Assembly: GCA_945957335.1 (NCBI GenBank)
Contig: CAMFLJ010000045.1
Span: 1-15,889 of the forward strand
Source of the DNA: an uncultured Actinomycetes bacterium
GTDB lineage: Bacteria > Actinomycetota > Acidimicrobiia > Acidimicrobiales > Acidimicrobilacustridaceae
Direction: 5' to 3'
Length of the DNA stretch: 15,889 bases
Positions 1 to 10,902 of this stretch are shown one piece after another (positions within the stretch are counted from its first letter, which is position 1; every line of letters starts with the position of its first letter). Made by a program: the position numbers and the translations under genes. Under the pieces are notes generated by a model, which ran no database searches, was not told where the DNA came from, and saw only the letters and a list, made by a program, of their open reading frames with translations.

Positions 1-1
1 G

Positions 2-1108
2 GACTGCCCCGGTGCGATGTTCACTGCCAGCCACAACCCCGCGGCCTACAACGGCATCAAGCTGTGCCGGGCAGGTGCGAAGCCCGTCGGCAAGGACACC
101 GGGTTGACGACCATCAGCGACGACGTGATCGGCGGCGTCCCCGGCTACGACGGTCCGGCAGGCACGACGGTGGAGCGCGACGTACTTGCCGAATACGGCG
201 AATTCCTGCGCTCGCTCGTTGATCTGGCCGGTCTTCGTCCGCTCAAGGTCGCCGTCGACGCGGGCAACGGCATGGCGGGCCACACCGCCCCTGCGGTGCT
301 GGGGGCGATCCCGTCGCTCGAGGTGGCGCCGCTGTACTTCGAACTCGACGGCACGTTTCCCAACCACGAGGCGAACCCGCTCGACCCCGACAACCTCGTC
401 GACCTCCAGGAGCACGTGATCGCCACGGGCGCCGACATCGGACTCGCCTTCGACGGTGACGCCGACCGCGTGTTCCTGGTCGACGACAAGGGGCAGCTCG
501 TCTCCGGCTCGCTCACCACGGCGATCGTGGCCGACGTGATGCTGCGCAAGAACCCGGGCTCGACGGTGCTCTACAACCTGATCTGCTCGAAGGCCGTGCC
601 CGAGGTCATCGCCGAGGCCGGCGGCACCGCCGTGCGCACCCGGGTCGGCCACTCCTACATCAAGCAGGTCATGGCCGACACCGGCGCCTGCTTCGGCGGC
701 GAGCACTCCGGGCACTACTACTTCCGCGACAACTACCGGGCCGACTCCGGCATCATCGCCGCCATGACGGTGCTCGAGCTGGTGAGCGCCTCGGGCCTGC
801 CGCTCTCCGAGCTGCGCAAGCCCTACGAGCGCTACGCCGACAGCGGCGAGATCAACACCGTCGTGCCCGACCCCCTCGCCGTGATCGAGGCCGTCGCCAC
901 CCACTACGCCGGCGCCGAGCAGGACCGCCTCGACGGGCTCACCGTCGACCTCACCGCCGACGCCGCCGACCCGTGGTGGTTCAACCTGCGGCCCTCGAAC
1001 ACCGAGCCGCTGCTGCGCCTCAACCTCGAAGCCGCCGACCGCGCCGCCTGCGACCGCCACGTCGCCGAGGTGCGGGCCCTGATCGCCGACGCCGCCGGCG
1101 CGGCCTGA
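2..1108 (+). CDS. manB: Phosphomannomutase/phosphoglucomutase, 5'-truncated by the window edge
   Basis: This alpha-D-phosphohexomutase interconverts hexose 6-phosphate and hexose 1-phosphate, supplying mannose-1-P or glucose-1-P for nucleotide sugars in the cytoplasm. The reading frame is open from base 2, and the first visible residues run straight into the active-site loop TASHNP (visible residues 8-13), whose serine carries the phosphate. The N-terminal part of domain 1, roughly 90-100 residues in this family, therefore lies outside the window, and the in-frame ATG at 17 is not the real start. Further family signatures follow in order: the Mg-binding loop DGDADR (about 151-156), the sugar-binding GEHSGH (about 233-238) and the phosphate-binding RPSNTEP loop (about 330-336). 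It sits 22 bp upstream of the Trm112-like gene. The family call is firm. Preference for mannose over glucose is inferred from the neighbouring isomerase and from actinobacterial gene order. Confidence 0.93.
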   Translation, partial: DCPGAMFTASHNPAAYNGIKLCRAGAKPVGKDTGLTTISDDVIGGVPGYDGPAGTTVERDVLAEYGEFLRSLVDLAGLRPLKVAVDAGNGMAGHTAPAVLGAIPSLEVAPLYFELDGTFPNHEANPLDPDNLVDLQEHVIATGADIGLAFDGDADRVFLVDDKGQLVSGSLTTAIVADVMLRKNPGSTVLYNLICSKAVPEVIAEAGGTAVRTRVGHSYIKQVMADTGACFGGEHSGHYYFRDNYRADSGIIAAMTVLELVSASGLPLSELRKPYERYADSGEINTVVPDPLAVIEAVATHYAGAEQDRLDGLTVDLTADAADPWWFNLRPSNTEPLLRLNLEAADRAACDRHVAEVRALIADAAGAA

Positions 1109-1130
1109 ACCGCAACACCGGAGGACCACG

Positions 1131-1367
1131 ATGGCGCTCGACCCCCAGCTGCTGGAGATCCTGGCGTGCCCCGAGGACAAGGGTCCGCTGCTCTACTTCG
1201 CCGACGAGGGCACGCTCTACAACCCCCGCCTCAAGCGCCGCTACGAGGTGCGTGACGACATCCCGATCATGCTGGTCGACGAGGCCACCACGGTCGACGA
1301 CGCCGAGCACGACCGGCTGATCGCCAAGGCCGAGGCCGACGGCATCACCCCGACGTTCGAGGCCTAG
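1131..1367 (+). CDS. Trm112-like (UPF0434/YcaR) small protein
   Basis: This 78-residue protein of the Trm112/UPF0434 family has the typical order LxxLACPxxxGPL (residues 8-20) followed by an IPIMLVDEA block near residues 45-53. Eukaryotic and archaeal Trm112 proteins are small zinc-binding activators of methyltransferases; the role of the bacterial ones is unsettled. Only one cysteine (C13) remains of the usual zinc ligands, because the second position of the CPxC motif is aspartate. As I recall this is common in actinobacterial members, so it is probably not a defect. A GGAGG ribosome binding site at 1120-1124, six bases before the ATG, fixes the start. It lies between the phosphohexomutase and the SIS isomerase with short gaps, so co-transcription is likely. 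A partner methyltransferase is not visible next to it. Confidence 0.85.
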   Translation: MALDPQLLEILACPEDKGPLLYFADEGTLYNPRLKRRYEVRDDIPIMLVDEATTVDDAEHDRLIAKAEADGITPTFEA

Positions 1368-1374
1368 GCCGCCG

Positions 1375-2412
1375 GTGATCCTCGACACCTTCGGCATGTT
1401 CGACGCCGTCGCGGCGCTGCCCGAGCAGCTCACCGTGGCCGCCGACGCGGCCGAGGCCGCGCTGCCCGGCCTCGCCCTCCCGGCCCACGACGACATCGCC
1501 AACATCGTCGTGCTGGGCATGGGGGTGGCCGGCCAGGCCGGTGACGTCGTGCTGGAGGTCGCCGGGCCGCTCATGTCGGTGCCGGTGGTCGTCCACCGCG
1601 GCTACGGCGTGCCCAACTTCGTCGACCCCTCGACCCTCGTGGTGGCGATCTCGTTCGACGGCGACACCGAGGAGACCGTCGAGGGCGCCCTGAACGCCAT
1701 CGACGACGGCGCCCGGCTGCTGGCGATCAGCAGGGGAGGGCGCCTGGCCGAGCTGGCCACGTCGTCCGGAGGCGCCCACATCACCGTCGAGCCCGACGCC
1801 CCCACGGAGCGCGCCGCCCTCGGTGCGCTCGCCGTGCCGGCCCTCCTGGCCCTCGACCGGGTGGGCTTCTTCCCCGGCGGGCGGGCCTGGATCGACGCCG
1901 CGGTCGAGCAGACCTCGCGCCGGCGCGACGCGCTGATCACCGAGGACAACCTCGCCCGCCGGCTGGCCCGCCGCCTCGGGCGCGCCTTCCCGATCGTCTA
2001 CGGCGGCAACGGCCTCGGGGGCCTGGCGGCCGAGCGCTGGAAGACCCAGTTCAACGACAACGCCAAGGTGGCCGCCTTCGCCAACCAGGTGCCCGAGCTC
2101 ACCCACAACGAGGTGTGCGGCTGGGGCCAGGACGGCGACGTGACCCGCCAGGTGTTCCAGCTGTTCCTGCTGCGTCACGACTTCGAGCACCCGCAGGTGT
2201 CGGCCCGCCTCGAGGTGGTCGACGAGATCCTCGACGAGGTGGTCGGGGCGGTGCACACCGTGGCCGCCGAGGGCGACGGGATGCTGGCCCAGCTCCTCGA
2301 CCTGGTGCTGATCGGCGACTTCACCAGCCTGCACGCCGCGGCCGAGCAGGGCGTCGACCCCGGGCCGGTGCCCGCGGTGGCCGACATCGAAGGCCGCGTC
2401 GGGGCGCGCTGA
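1375..2412 (+). CDS. SIS-domain isomerase, bifunctional phosphoglucose/phosphomannose isomerase-like
   Basis: This 345-residue two-SIS-domain protein matches the bifunctional PGI/PMI family, which interconverts fructose-6-P with glucose-6-P and mannose-6-P. Visible hallmarks are the first SIS loop GMGVAGQAG (48-56), the second loop SFDGDTEET (93-101), the RWKTQFNDNAK segment (221-231), PELTHNE (240-246) with the conserved histidine H244, and the C-terminal GVDPGPVP. The start is a GTG only 7 bp after the stop of the Trm112-like gene; the conserved LDTFGMFDAVAALPEQ beginning favours it over the in-frame ATG at 1396. No clear Shine-Dalgarno is seen, so translational coupling is likely. Several residues that bind sugar phosphate in the archaeal model enzyme differ here (the serines of GMGGS and SxSGxT, and the end-of-protein lysine), so activity on both sugars should not be assumed. 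With the upstream mutase it would feed mannose-1-phosphate synthesis. Confidence 0.82.
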   Translation: MILDTFGMFDAVAALPEQLTVAADAAEAALPGLALPAHDDIANIVVLGMGVAGQAGDVVLEVAGPLMSVPVVVHRGYGVPNFVDPSTLVVAISFDGDTEETVEGALNAIDDGARLLAISRGGRLAELATSSGGAHITVEPDAPTERAALGALAVPALLALDRVGFFPGGRAWIDAAVEQTSRRRDALITEDNLARRLARRLGRAFPIVYGGNGLGGLAAERWKTQFNDNAKVAAFANQVPELTHNEVCGWGQDGDVTRQVFQLFLLRHDFEHPQVSARLEVVDEILDEVVGAVHTVAAEGDGMLAQLLDLVLIGDFTSLHAAAEQGVDPGPVPAVADIEGRVGAR

Positions 2413-2420
2413 CCCCCCAC

Positions 2421-2426
2421 TACACT
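2421..2426 (+). promoter_or_regulatory. -10-like box TACACT upstream of ahcY
   Basis: TACACT lies 8 bp after the stop codon of the SIS isomerase and matches the actinobacterial TANNNT -10 pattern. No convincing -35 is seen at the normal distance. Transcription from here would begin near 2432-2434 and leave a leader of about 145 nt before the ahcY ATG. The call rests on the motif and its position only. Confidence 0.4.
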
Positions 2427-2431
2427 GCGGC

Positions 2432-2578
2432 GCCGGGCTGACCGAACGGGTCAGAGGGCCCCAGCCCCGCTTCTCACGCACGCATGCCCGCTCCGGCCCA
2501 GGCCGGCGCCCACGGCGCGTGCTCCGCACCCGCATCGGCACCCCTCGCCGACGCGCCCCGCCCCGGAGGGCCCTCCGC
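2432..2578 (+). promoter_or_regulatory. Structured 5' leader of ahcY, candidate cis-regulatory RNA
   Basis: The stretch between the -10-like box and the ahcY start codon holds several helices. CTGACC/GGTCAG (2438-2443 with 2449-2454) has a GAACG loop, and it competes with GGGCTG/CAGCCC (2435-2440 with 2462-2467). CCGGC/GCCGG (2493-2497 with 2502-2506) is nested inside GCACGC/GCGTGC (2478-2483 with 2517-2522). TCGGC/GCCGA (2535-2539 with 2547-2551) has a loop containing CCCTC (2542-2546), which is complementary to GAGGG (2566-2570) of the Shine-Dalgarno. The Shine-Dalgarno itself lies in the palindrome GGAGGGCCCTCC (2565-2576). These pairings could hide the ribosome binding site. The sequence does not match the SAH riboswitch core as I remember it. 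At this GC content chance pairing is common, so the regulatory reading is inference. Confidence 0.35.
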
Positions 2579-4048
<1,470 letters not shown>

Positions 4049-4054
4049 CATGTC

Positions 4055-4094
4055 GGCGGTGAGGTGCCGGGGTGGTCCCCGGCGCCTCACCGCC
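4055..4094 (+). terminator. Strong 18-bp hairpin terminator after ahcY
   Basis: An inverted repeat begins 6 bp after the ahcY stop codon. Bases 4055-4072 pair with 4077-4094 in an uninterrupted 18-bp stem with one G-U pair (4065 with 4084) and a four-base TGGT loop. No run of T follows, which is usual for high-GC actinobacterial terminators. It separates the ahcY block from the dehydrogenase gene. Confidence 0.8.
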
Positions 4095-4137
4095 ACATCG
4101 CACACGACGCCTCCGGGCGCCGATCGAGGGGGAACCG

Positions 4138-4959
4138 ATGGAGCAGCTGAACGGCAAGGTCGCCGTCGTCACCGGCGGGGCCAGCGGCATCGGCCTCGCC
4201 CTGGCCCGCGCGTTCGCGGCGGAGGGCATGAAGGTCGTGATGGCCGACATCGAGCCCGGCCCGCTCGAGGCGGCGGCGGCGTCGCTGCCCGCCTCGGCCG
4301 AGGCAGTCACCGGGGTGGCCGACGTGTCGCGCCCCGAGCAGGTGGAGGCCGTCCGCGACGCGGCCGTCGCCGCCTTCGGTGCCGCCCACGTCGTGTGCAA
4401 CAACGCCGGCGTGGGCAGCGGGGGAGCGATGGCCGACGTCTCGCTCACCGACTGGGAGTGGGTGCTCGGCGTCAACCTGTGGGGGGTCGTGCACGGCGTG
4501 CGCACGTTCCTGCCGCTGCTCCAGGAGCAGGGCGAGGGTCACATCGTGAACACCGCCTCGGTCGCAGGGCTGTTCTCGGCCCCGTTCATGGGCCCCTACA
4601 ACGTTTCGAAGTACGGCGTGGTGGCGCTCTCGGAGACGCTGTTCAACGAGCTGGCCATCACCCAGTCGGCGGTGGGCGTGTCGGTGCTGTGCCCCTCGTG
4701 GGTCAAGACCCGCATCGCCGAGTCGGCCCGCAACCGCCCCGGCGGGGCCGGCGATCCGGAGTCCGCGTCGGCGATCCAGGAGGTCATCGACGGCTTCATC
4801 TCCACCGGCATCTCGCCCGACGAGGTCGCCGCCAAGGTGGTCGAGGCGGTCAAGGTCGGCCGGTTCTGGATCCTCACCCACGACGACACCGCCGCCGCGG
4901 TGGCCACCCGCACCAAGAGCATCCTCGAGGACGGCACGCCCCCGATGCTGATGCACTGA
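4138..4959 (+). CDS. Classical short-chain dehydrogenase/reductase (SDR), substrate unknown
   Basis: This 273-residue NAD(P)-dependent oxidoreductase is of the classical SDR family. The cofactor loop TGGASGIG is at 12-19, with the first acidic pair ADIEP near 36-40. NNAG is at 88-91, the catalytic serine is S141 in NTASVAG, and the Y154-x3-K158 pair lies in YNVSK. The N113 of GVNLWG completes the tetrad. The start is the ATG at 4138, five bases after a GAGGGGG ribosome binding site (4126-4132); an in-frame start at 4072 would fall inside the upstream terminator hairpin. The terminator implies its own promoter, but I could not pick one out. The sequence does not reveal the substrate, and neighbours do not help. 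An aspartate following the second strand (D37) slightly favours NAD over NADP. Confidence 0.88.
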   Translation: MEQLNGKVAVVTGGASGIGLALARAFAAEGMKVVMADIEPGPLEAAAASLPASAEAVTGVADVSRPEQVEAVRDAAVAAFGAAHVVCNNAGVGSGGAMADVSLTDWEWVLGVNLWGVVHGVRTFLPLLQEQGEGHIVNTASVAGLFSAPFMGPYNVSKYGVVALSETLFNELAITQSAVGVSVLCPSWVKTRIAESARNRPGGAGDPESASAIQEVIDGFISTGISPDEVAAKVVEAVKVGRFWILTHDDTAAAVATRTKSILEDGTPPMLMH

Positions 4960-4961
4960 CG

Positions 4962-4975
4962 GCCCTCGGGAGGGC
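4962..4975 (+). terminator. Short hairpin after the SDR gene, possible weak terminator
   Basis: GCCCT (4962-4966) pairs with AGGGC (4971-4975) around a CGGG loop, starting 2 bp after the dehydrogenase stop codon. There is no T tract and the stem is only 5-6 bp. The position suits a terminator, but the hairpin is short enough to occur by chance. Confidence 0.25.
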
Positions 4976-4991
4976 TGTCACACCCCCTCCG

Positions 4992-4997
4992 TAGGGT
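4992..4997 (+). promoter_or_regulatory. -10-like box TAGGGT, probable leaderless start of comF
   Basis: TAGGGT fits the TANNNT pattern and ends six bases before the comF ATG at 5004. In actinobacteria this spacing puts the transcript start on or next to the start codon, giving a leaderless mRNA. The lack of a Shine-Dalgarno sequence before this ATG agrees. No clear -35 is visible. Confidence 0.5.
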
Positions 4998-5003
4998 CGG
5001 GGC

Positions 5004-5618
5004 ATGGCCGTCGTCGACCTGCTCCTGCCCTCCCGCTGCGCCGGGTGCCGGGCCCCGGGCCCGTCGCCGTGCCGCGGCTGCGCCTCCCGCCTCACCGCGG
5101 CGCCCGTCCTGGCGCCGCCGCCCGGCGTCGACTCGCTGGCGGCCCTCCTGCGCTACGACGACGCCGCCCGGGCCCTGGTCACGGCCGTGAAGTACCGCAA
5201 CGCCCGGGCGTCGGTCGCCGGCCTGGCTCCCGCCGCCGCCTGCCTGGTGCCCGACCTGGGCCACGGCGCGGTGGTCACGTGGGCCCCCACCACGCCCGAG
5301 CGGGCCCGGCACCGGGGCTTCGACCAGGCCGAGCTGCTCGCCCGGGCCGTCGCCGCCCACCTCGGCCTGCCCGTGGCCCGGCTGCTCGAACGGCGCCCCG
5401 GGCCCCATCAGACCGGCCGCCACGCCGCCGAGCGGCTCGGCTCGGCGCCCTCGTTCGTGGCCCGTCCGCCCGCCCCCGCCACGGTGGTGGTGGTCGACGA
5501 CGTCTGCACCACCGGGGCCACGCTCGGTGCGGCCGCCTCGGCCCTGCGCGCCGGGGGGACATCTGCCGTCCACGCCCTCGTCCTGGCACGGACACCAGCC
5601 GGCAGGGGCCGTCGGTAG
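5004..5618 (+). CDS. comF: ComF family phosphoribosyltransferase-like protein
   Basis: This 204-residue ComF/GntX-family protein has two recognisable parts. A small N-terminal zinc-finger-like module carries C12xxC15 and C23xxC26. The C-terminal type I phosphoribosyltransferase domain carries the PRPP-binding loop VVVVDDVCTTGAT (161-173), preceded by the family segment TPERARHRGFDQAELLAR (97-114). In naturally competent bacteria ComF helps take up single-stranded DNA. In many actinobacteria its role is unknown and no competence is shown, and no other competence gene is in this window. The start at 5004 is supported by a -10-like box six bases upstream, and the cysteine module begins soon after it. 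Its TAG stop codon at 5616-5618 is part of the -10-like box for secA. In related actinobacteria a hibernation factor gene usually lies between comF and secA, and here it is absent. Confidence 0.87.
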   Translation: MAVVDLLLPSRCAGCRAPGPSPCRGCASRLTAAPVLAPPPGVDSLAALLRYDDAARALVTAVKYRNARASVAGLAPAAACLVPDLGHGAVVTWAPTTPERARHRGFDQAELLARAVAAHLGLPVARLLERRPGPHQTGRHAAERLGSAPSFVARPPAPATVVVVDDVCTTGATLGAAASALRAGGTSAVHALVLARTPAGRGRR

Positions 5619-5621
5619 ACT
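5616..5621 (+). promoter_or_regulatory. -10-like box TAGACT upstream of secA
   Basis: TAGACT overlaps the comF stop codon (TAG, 5616-5618) and ends ten bases before the secA ATG at 5632. A transcript from here would carry only about three or four untranslated bases. No purine-rich ribosome binding site precedes secA, consistent with nearly leaderless expression. A -35 element is not evident. Confidence 0.45.
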
Positions 5622-5631
5622 CGTCCGCCTC

Positions 5632-8355
<2,724 letters not shown>

Positions 8356-8370
8356 GGCTGGTCTCTCCCG

Positions 8371-9486
8371 ATGAAGGACTTCTCCGACGATCTCGCCGCG
8401 CTGCGGCGCCGCCTCGACGAGGCGCACACCTACCTGCACATCGACGAGCTCGCCGCGGCGCGCCCCCAGCTCGAGACCGAGGCCAGCCGCCCGGACCTCT
8501 GGGACGACCCGGAGAAGGCCAAGAAGGTGAACGCCGAGCTGGCCGCCGCCACCGACGACCTCGACCTCTACGCCTCGCTCGAGGGTGGCATCGACGACGC
8601 CGAGACGCTCTACGAGCTGGGCCGCGAGGAAGCCGACGACTCGGTCGAGGCCGAGGTCGGCGACGCCCTCGAGCAGCTCCGGGGCCGCTTCGACGAGCTC
8701 GAGCTGCGGGCGCTGTTCACCGGCGAGTACGACGACTGTGACGCCATCTGCGAGGTCCAGTCGGGTGAGGGCGGGGCCGACGCCCAGGACTGGGCGAACA
8801 TGCTGCTGCGCATGTACCTGCGCTGGGCCGAGCGCCGGGGCTTCGACGTCGAGCTCGACGAGGTCTCCGCCGGCTCCGAGGCCGGCATCTCCTCGGCCAC
8901 GTTCCTGGTCAACGGCCGCCACGCCTACGGCCGGCTGCGCTCCGAGCACGGCGTCCACCGCCTGGTGCGCATGTCGCCGTTCAACGCCCAGGGCAAGCGC
9001 CAGACGGCGTTCGCGGCCCTGAAGGTCACGCCGTTCCTCGAGGACGTGCCCGACATCGAGATCGACGACAAGGACCTCCGGATCGACACCTACCGGTCGT
9101 CGGGCGCCGGTGGCCAGCACGTCAACGTGACCGACTCGGCGGTTCGCATCACCCACCTCCCGACCGGTGTGGTCACCTCGTGCCAGAACGAGCGCAGCCA
9201 GCACCAGAACAAGGACCGGGCGATGCAGATCCTGAAGGCCAAGCTGGCCGAGCTGCAGCGCCAGGAGCGCGAGGCCGAGCTGTCGGCGATCCGCGGCGAG
9301 CAGCGCTCGGTGGGCTTCGGCTCGCAGATCCGCAGCTACGTGATGCAGCCGTACCAGATGGTCAAGGACCTGCGCTCCGAGCACGAGGTCGGCAACGTCG
9401 ACTCCGTCCTCGACGGCGACCTCGACGGCTTCATGGAGGCGTTCCTCCGCTGGGAGCGCGCCGAGGGCGACACCGCCCCCGAGTAG
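8371..9486 (+). CDS. prfB: Peptide chain release factor 2 (RF2)
   Basis: This 371-residue class I release factor recognises UGA and UAA stop codons on the ribosome and triggers peptide release. The stop-codon-reading tripeptide SPF is at 202-204, which identifies RF2 rather than RF1 (PxT). The catalytic GGQ is at 247-249 within SSGAGGQHVN. The N-terminal coiled domain begins at the ATG at 8371. The reading frame is continuous through the TYLHIDELAA region (20-29), so the in-frame UGA and programmed +1 frameshift used by E. coli and many other bacteria are absent. No good Shine-Dalgarno is seen close to the ATG; the gene lies 15 bp after secA and may be translationally coupled. It ends 34 bp before a convergent lipoprotein gene, whereas ftsE and ftsX often follow it in relatives. 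Confidence 0.97.
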   Translation: MKDFSDDLAALRRRLDEAHTYLHIDELAAARPQLETEASRPDLWDDPEKAKKVNAELAAATDDLDLYASLEGGIDDAETLYELGREEADDSVEAEVGDALEQLRGRFDELELRALFTGEYDDCDAICEVQSGEGGADAQDWANMLLRMYLRWAERRGFDVELDEVSAGSEAGISSATFLVNGRHAYGRLRSEHGVHRLVRMSPFNAQGKRQTAFAALKVTPFLEDVPDIEIDDKDLRIDTYRSSGAGGQHVNVTDSAVRITHLPTGVVTSCQNERSQHQNKDRAMQILKAKLAELQRQEREAELSAIRGEQRSVGFGSQIRSYVMQPYQMVKDLRSEHEVGNVDSVLDGDLDGFMEAFLRWERAEGDTAPE

Positions 9487-9520
9487 CGCCGACCGCCTCG
9501 CCGGCGTCTGCGCCCGGGGC

Positions 9521-10804
9521 CTAGGAGCCCTGGACGAGCGGGTGGCCCAGCGCGGCGGCGAGTGACTTGCCGATGCGCGAGGCGGCCGACTGGCACGGGC
9601 CGATGCCGGGGTTCGAGGGCACAGTGGTCTGGCTGGCCGAGCAGTTCGAGCCGGAGAAGATGTCGCCGTTCACCATCACCACCAGGGTGATGCCCTCGGG
9701 CTCGTAGTGCTGGACGTAGGTGTTGAAGCCGGGGATCTCGCCCTCGTGGCCGTACCAGTCGAGCGCCTGTCCCAACCCGAGGCCGTAGGCCCGGGCGGGT
9801 GACTGGGCGGCGGTCTTGCCGGGGCCGGCGTAGACGGGGATCGAGTAGTCGAACGAGCCGAGGCGCTGCGCCTGGGACTGGTCGGTGAGGATGCCCTTGC
9901 CGGTGCCCAGGGCGTCGCCCCAGGTGAGCATGTCGTCGAGGTTCGAGGTCATGGCGCCGGCGGTCCAGCCCCACGACGGGTCCCAGACGGTGGCGTCGCT
10001 CGGACCGCCCTGGTCGACGCCCTGCATCGTGTAGCCCTGCCAGTGGGGCTCGGGGTAGGTGGCGTCGGTGGGCATGGTGGTGTGCGTGAGGCCGAGCGGC
10101 TGGAAGATCTGCTCCTGGAACACCTGGGCGACGGGCTTGCCGGTGACCTTCTCGATCACCATGCCGAGGAGCACCGTGTTGGTGTTGGAGTAGAAGGTCA
10201 TGGTGCCGGGGGCGAACATCGGCTCCTGGCCCTTCACCAGGTCGACGAGCTGCTGCGGGGTCCAGGGCGTGTCCGGCTGGCTGAAGATCGTGTCCTGGAA
10301 CGACTGGTCGAAGGTGTAGCTCGGGATGCCGCTGCGCATCTCGGCGAGCTCGCGCAGCGTGGCCGTGCCGTTCGGCATGCCGGGCACGTACTTCTCGATC
10401 GGGTCGTCGAGCGACAGCTGGCCCTTCTCGGCGAGCTGCATCAGGGCGGTGACGGTGAAGGTCTTGGTGACGCTGCCGATGCGCTGGTTCAGGTCGGCGG
10501 TGACGGGCACGGTGCGGTCCCAGTCCTGGTAGCCCACGGTGGCCACCCAGGTCCCGTGTGGGGTGCGGACGGCCATGATCGCCCCGGGAGCGCTGATCTC
10601 GTCGTAGGCGGTCTCGGCCGCCTTGGCCAACGCGGCCGAGGTCGTGGCGTCGCCGCCGTCCTCCACGACCGTGAGCCCGCCGGCGGCCGCCGCCGTGGTG
10701 GTCGACGAGCTCTTGTCGGAGCCGCTGCCGCACGCCGCGGCCCCGACCACCAGCGTCGCCGCCAGCAGCAGCGACCCACCCCACCTCGTTCGACCGCGCA
10801 CCAT
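9521..10804 (-). CDS. Lipoprotein serine hydrolase of the class C beta-lactamase/DD-peptidase (S12) family
   Basis: This 427-residue predicted lipoprotein starts with a basic stretch (MVRGRTR), a hydrophobic core and a lipobox-like GAAAC with C25 as the lipid-anchored residue. A Ser/Thr/Ala/Gly-rich linker follows. The hydrolase domain has all three active-site motifs of the family: SVTK (111-114, nucleophile S111), YSN (205-207) and HEG (353-355, replacing KTG). Members include DD-carboxypeptidases, esterases and beta-lactamases, and sequence alone does not decide the substrate. The domain would act outside the membrane. Two C-terminal cysteines (C388, C404) could form a disulfide. The ATG at 10804 is preferred because AGGAG (10810-10814) lies five bases upstream and the signal peptide begins there; a TTG at 10840 would add 12 residues without a clear ribosome site. 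It converges on prfB. Confidence 0.88.
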   Translation of the reverse strand: MVRGRTRWGGSLLLAATLVVGAAACGSGSDKSSSTTTAAAAGGLTVVEDGGDATTSAALAKAAETAYDEISAPGAIMAVRTPHGTWVATVGYQDWDRTVPVTADLNQRIGSVTKTFTVTALMQLAEKGQLSLDDPIEKYVPGMPNGTATLRELAEMRSGIPSYTFDQSFQDTIFSQPDTPWTPQQLVDLVKGQEPMFAPGTMTFYSNTNTVLLGMVIEKVTGKPVAQVFQEQIFQPLGLTHTTMPTDATYPEPHWQGYTMQGVDQGGPSDATVWDPSWGWTAGAMTSNLDDMLTWGDALGTGKGILTDQSQAQRLGSFDYSIPVYAGPGKTAAQSPARAYGLGLGQALDWYGHEGEIPGFNTYVQHYEPEGITLVVMVNGDIFSGSNCSASQTTVPSNPGIGPCQSAASRIGKSLAAALGHPLVQGS

Positions 10805-10845
10805 GCCCACTCCTGTCCGAGACGTCGACCCCACGTGCAAGTTGC

Positions 10846-10851
10846 AGCATA
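10846..10851 (-). promoter_or_regulatory. -10-like box TATGCT for the lipoprotein gene
   Basis: On the minus strand TATGCT (10851 down to 10846) is a good -10 match. It lies about 40 bases upstream of the lipoprotein ATG and would give a 5' leader of about 35 nt carrying the AGGAG site. No convincing -35 is seen. The lipoprotein gene may instead, or also, be read from the upstream DUF5658-like gene. Confidence 0.35.
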
Positions 10852-10902
10852 TGGCCGCTCACGGCCGGCCCGTGCCGTGCCCCGGCTCACTCGTCGGAGC
10901 GG

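Noticed and set aside
2519..2578. N-terminal extension of ahcY from 2519
   Set aside because: The 20 extra residues are Arg/Pro rich and unlike the family, while the Shine-Dalgarno fits the ATG at 2579.
2432..2578. Known SAH riboswitch or SAM-IV riboswitch before ahcY
   Set aside because: The conserved core sequences of these classes, as I remember them, are not present. A covariance-model search (Infernal with Rfam) would settle it.
4119..4126. GCCGATCG before the SDR gene as a second FliA-type -10
   Set aside because: No TCAAG-like element lies at the right distance and the motif runs into the ribosome binding site.
9487..9520. Terminator between prfB and the convergent lipoprotein gene
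   Set aside because: Only a weak GGGC/GCCC pairing is visible, which overlaps the lipoprotein stop codon.
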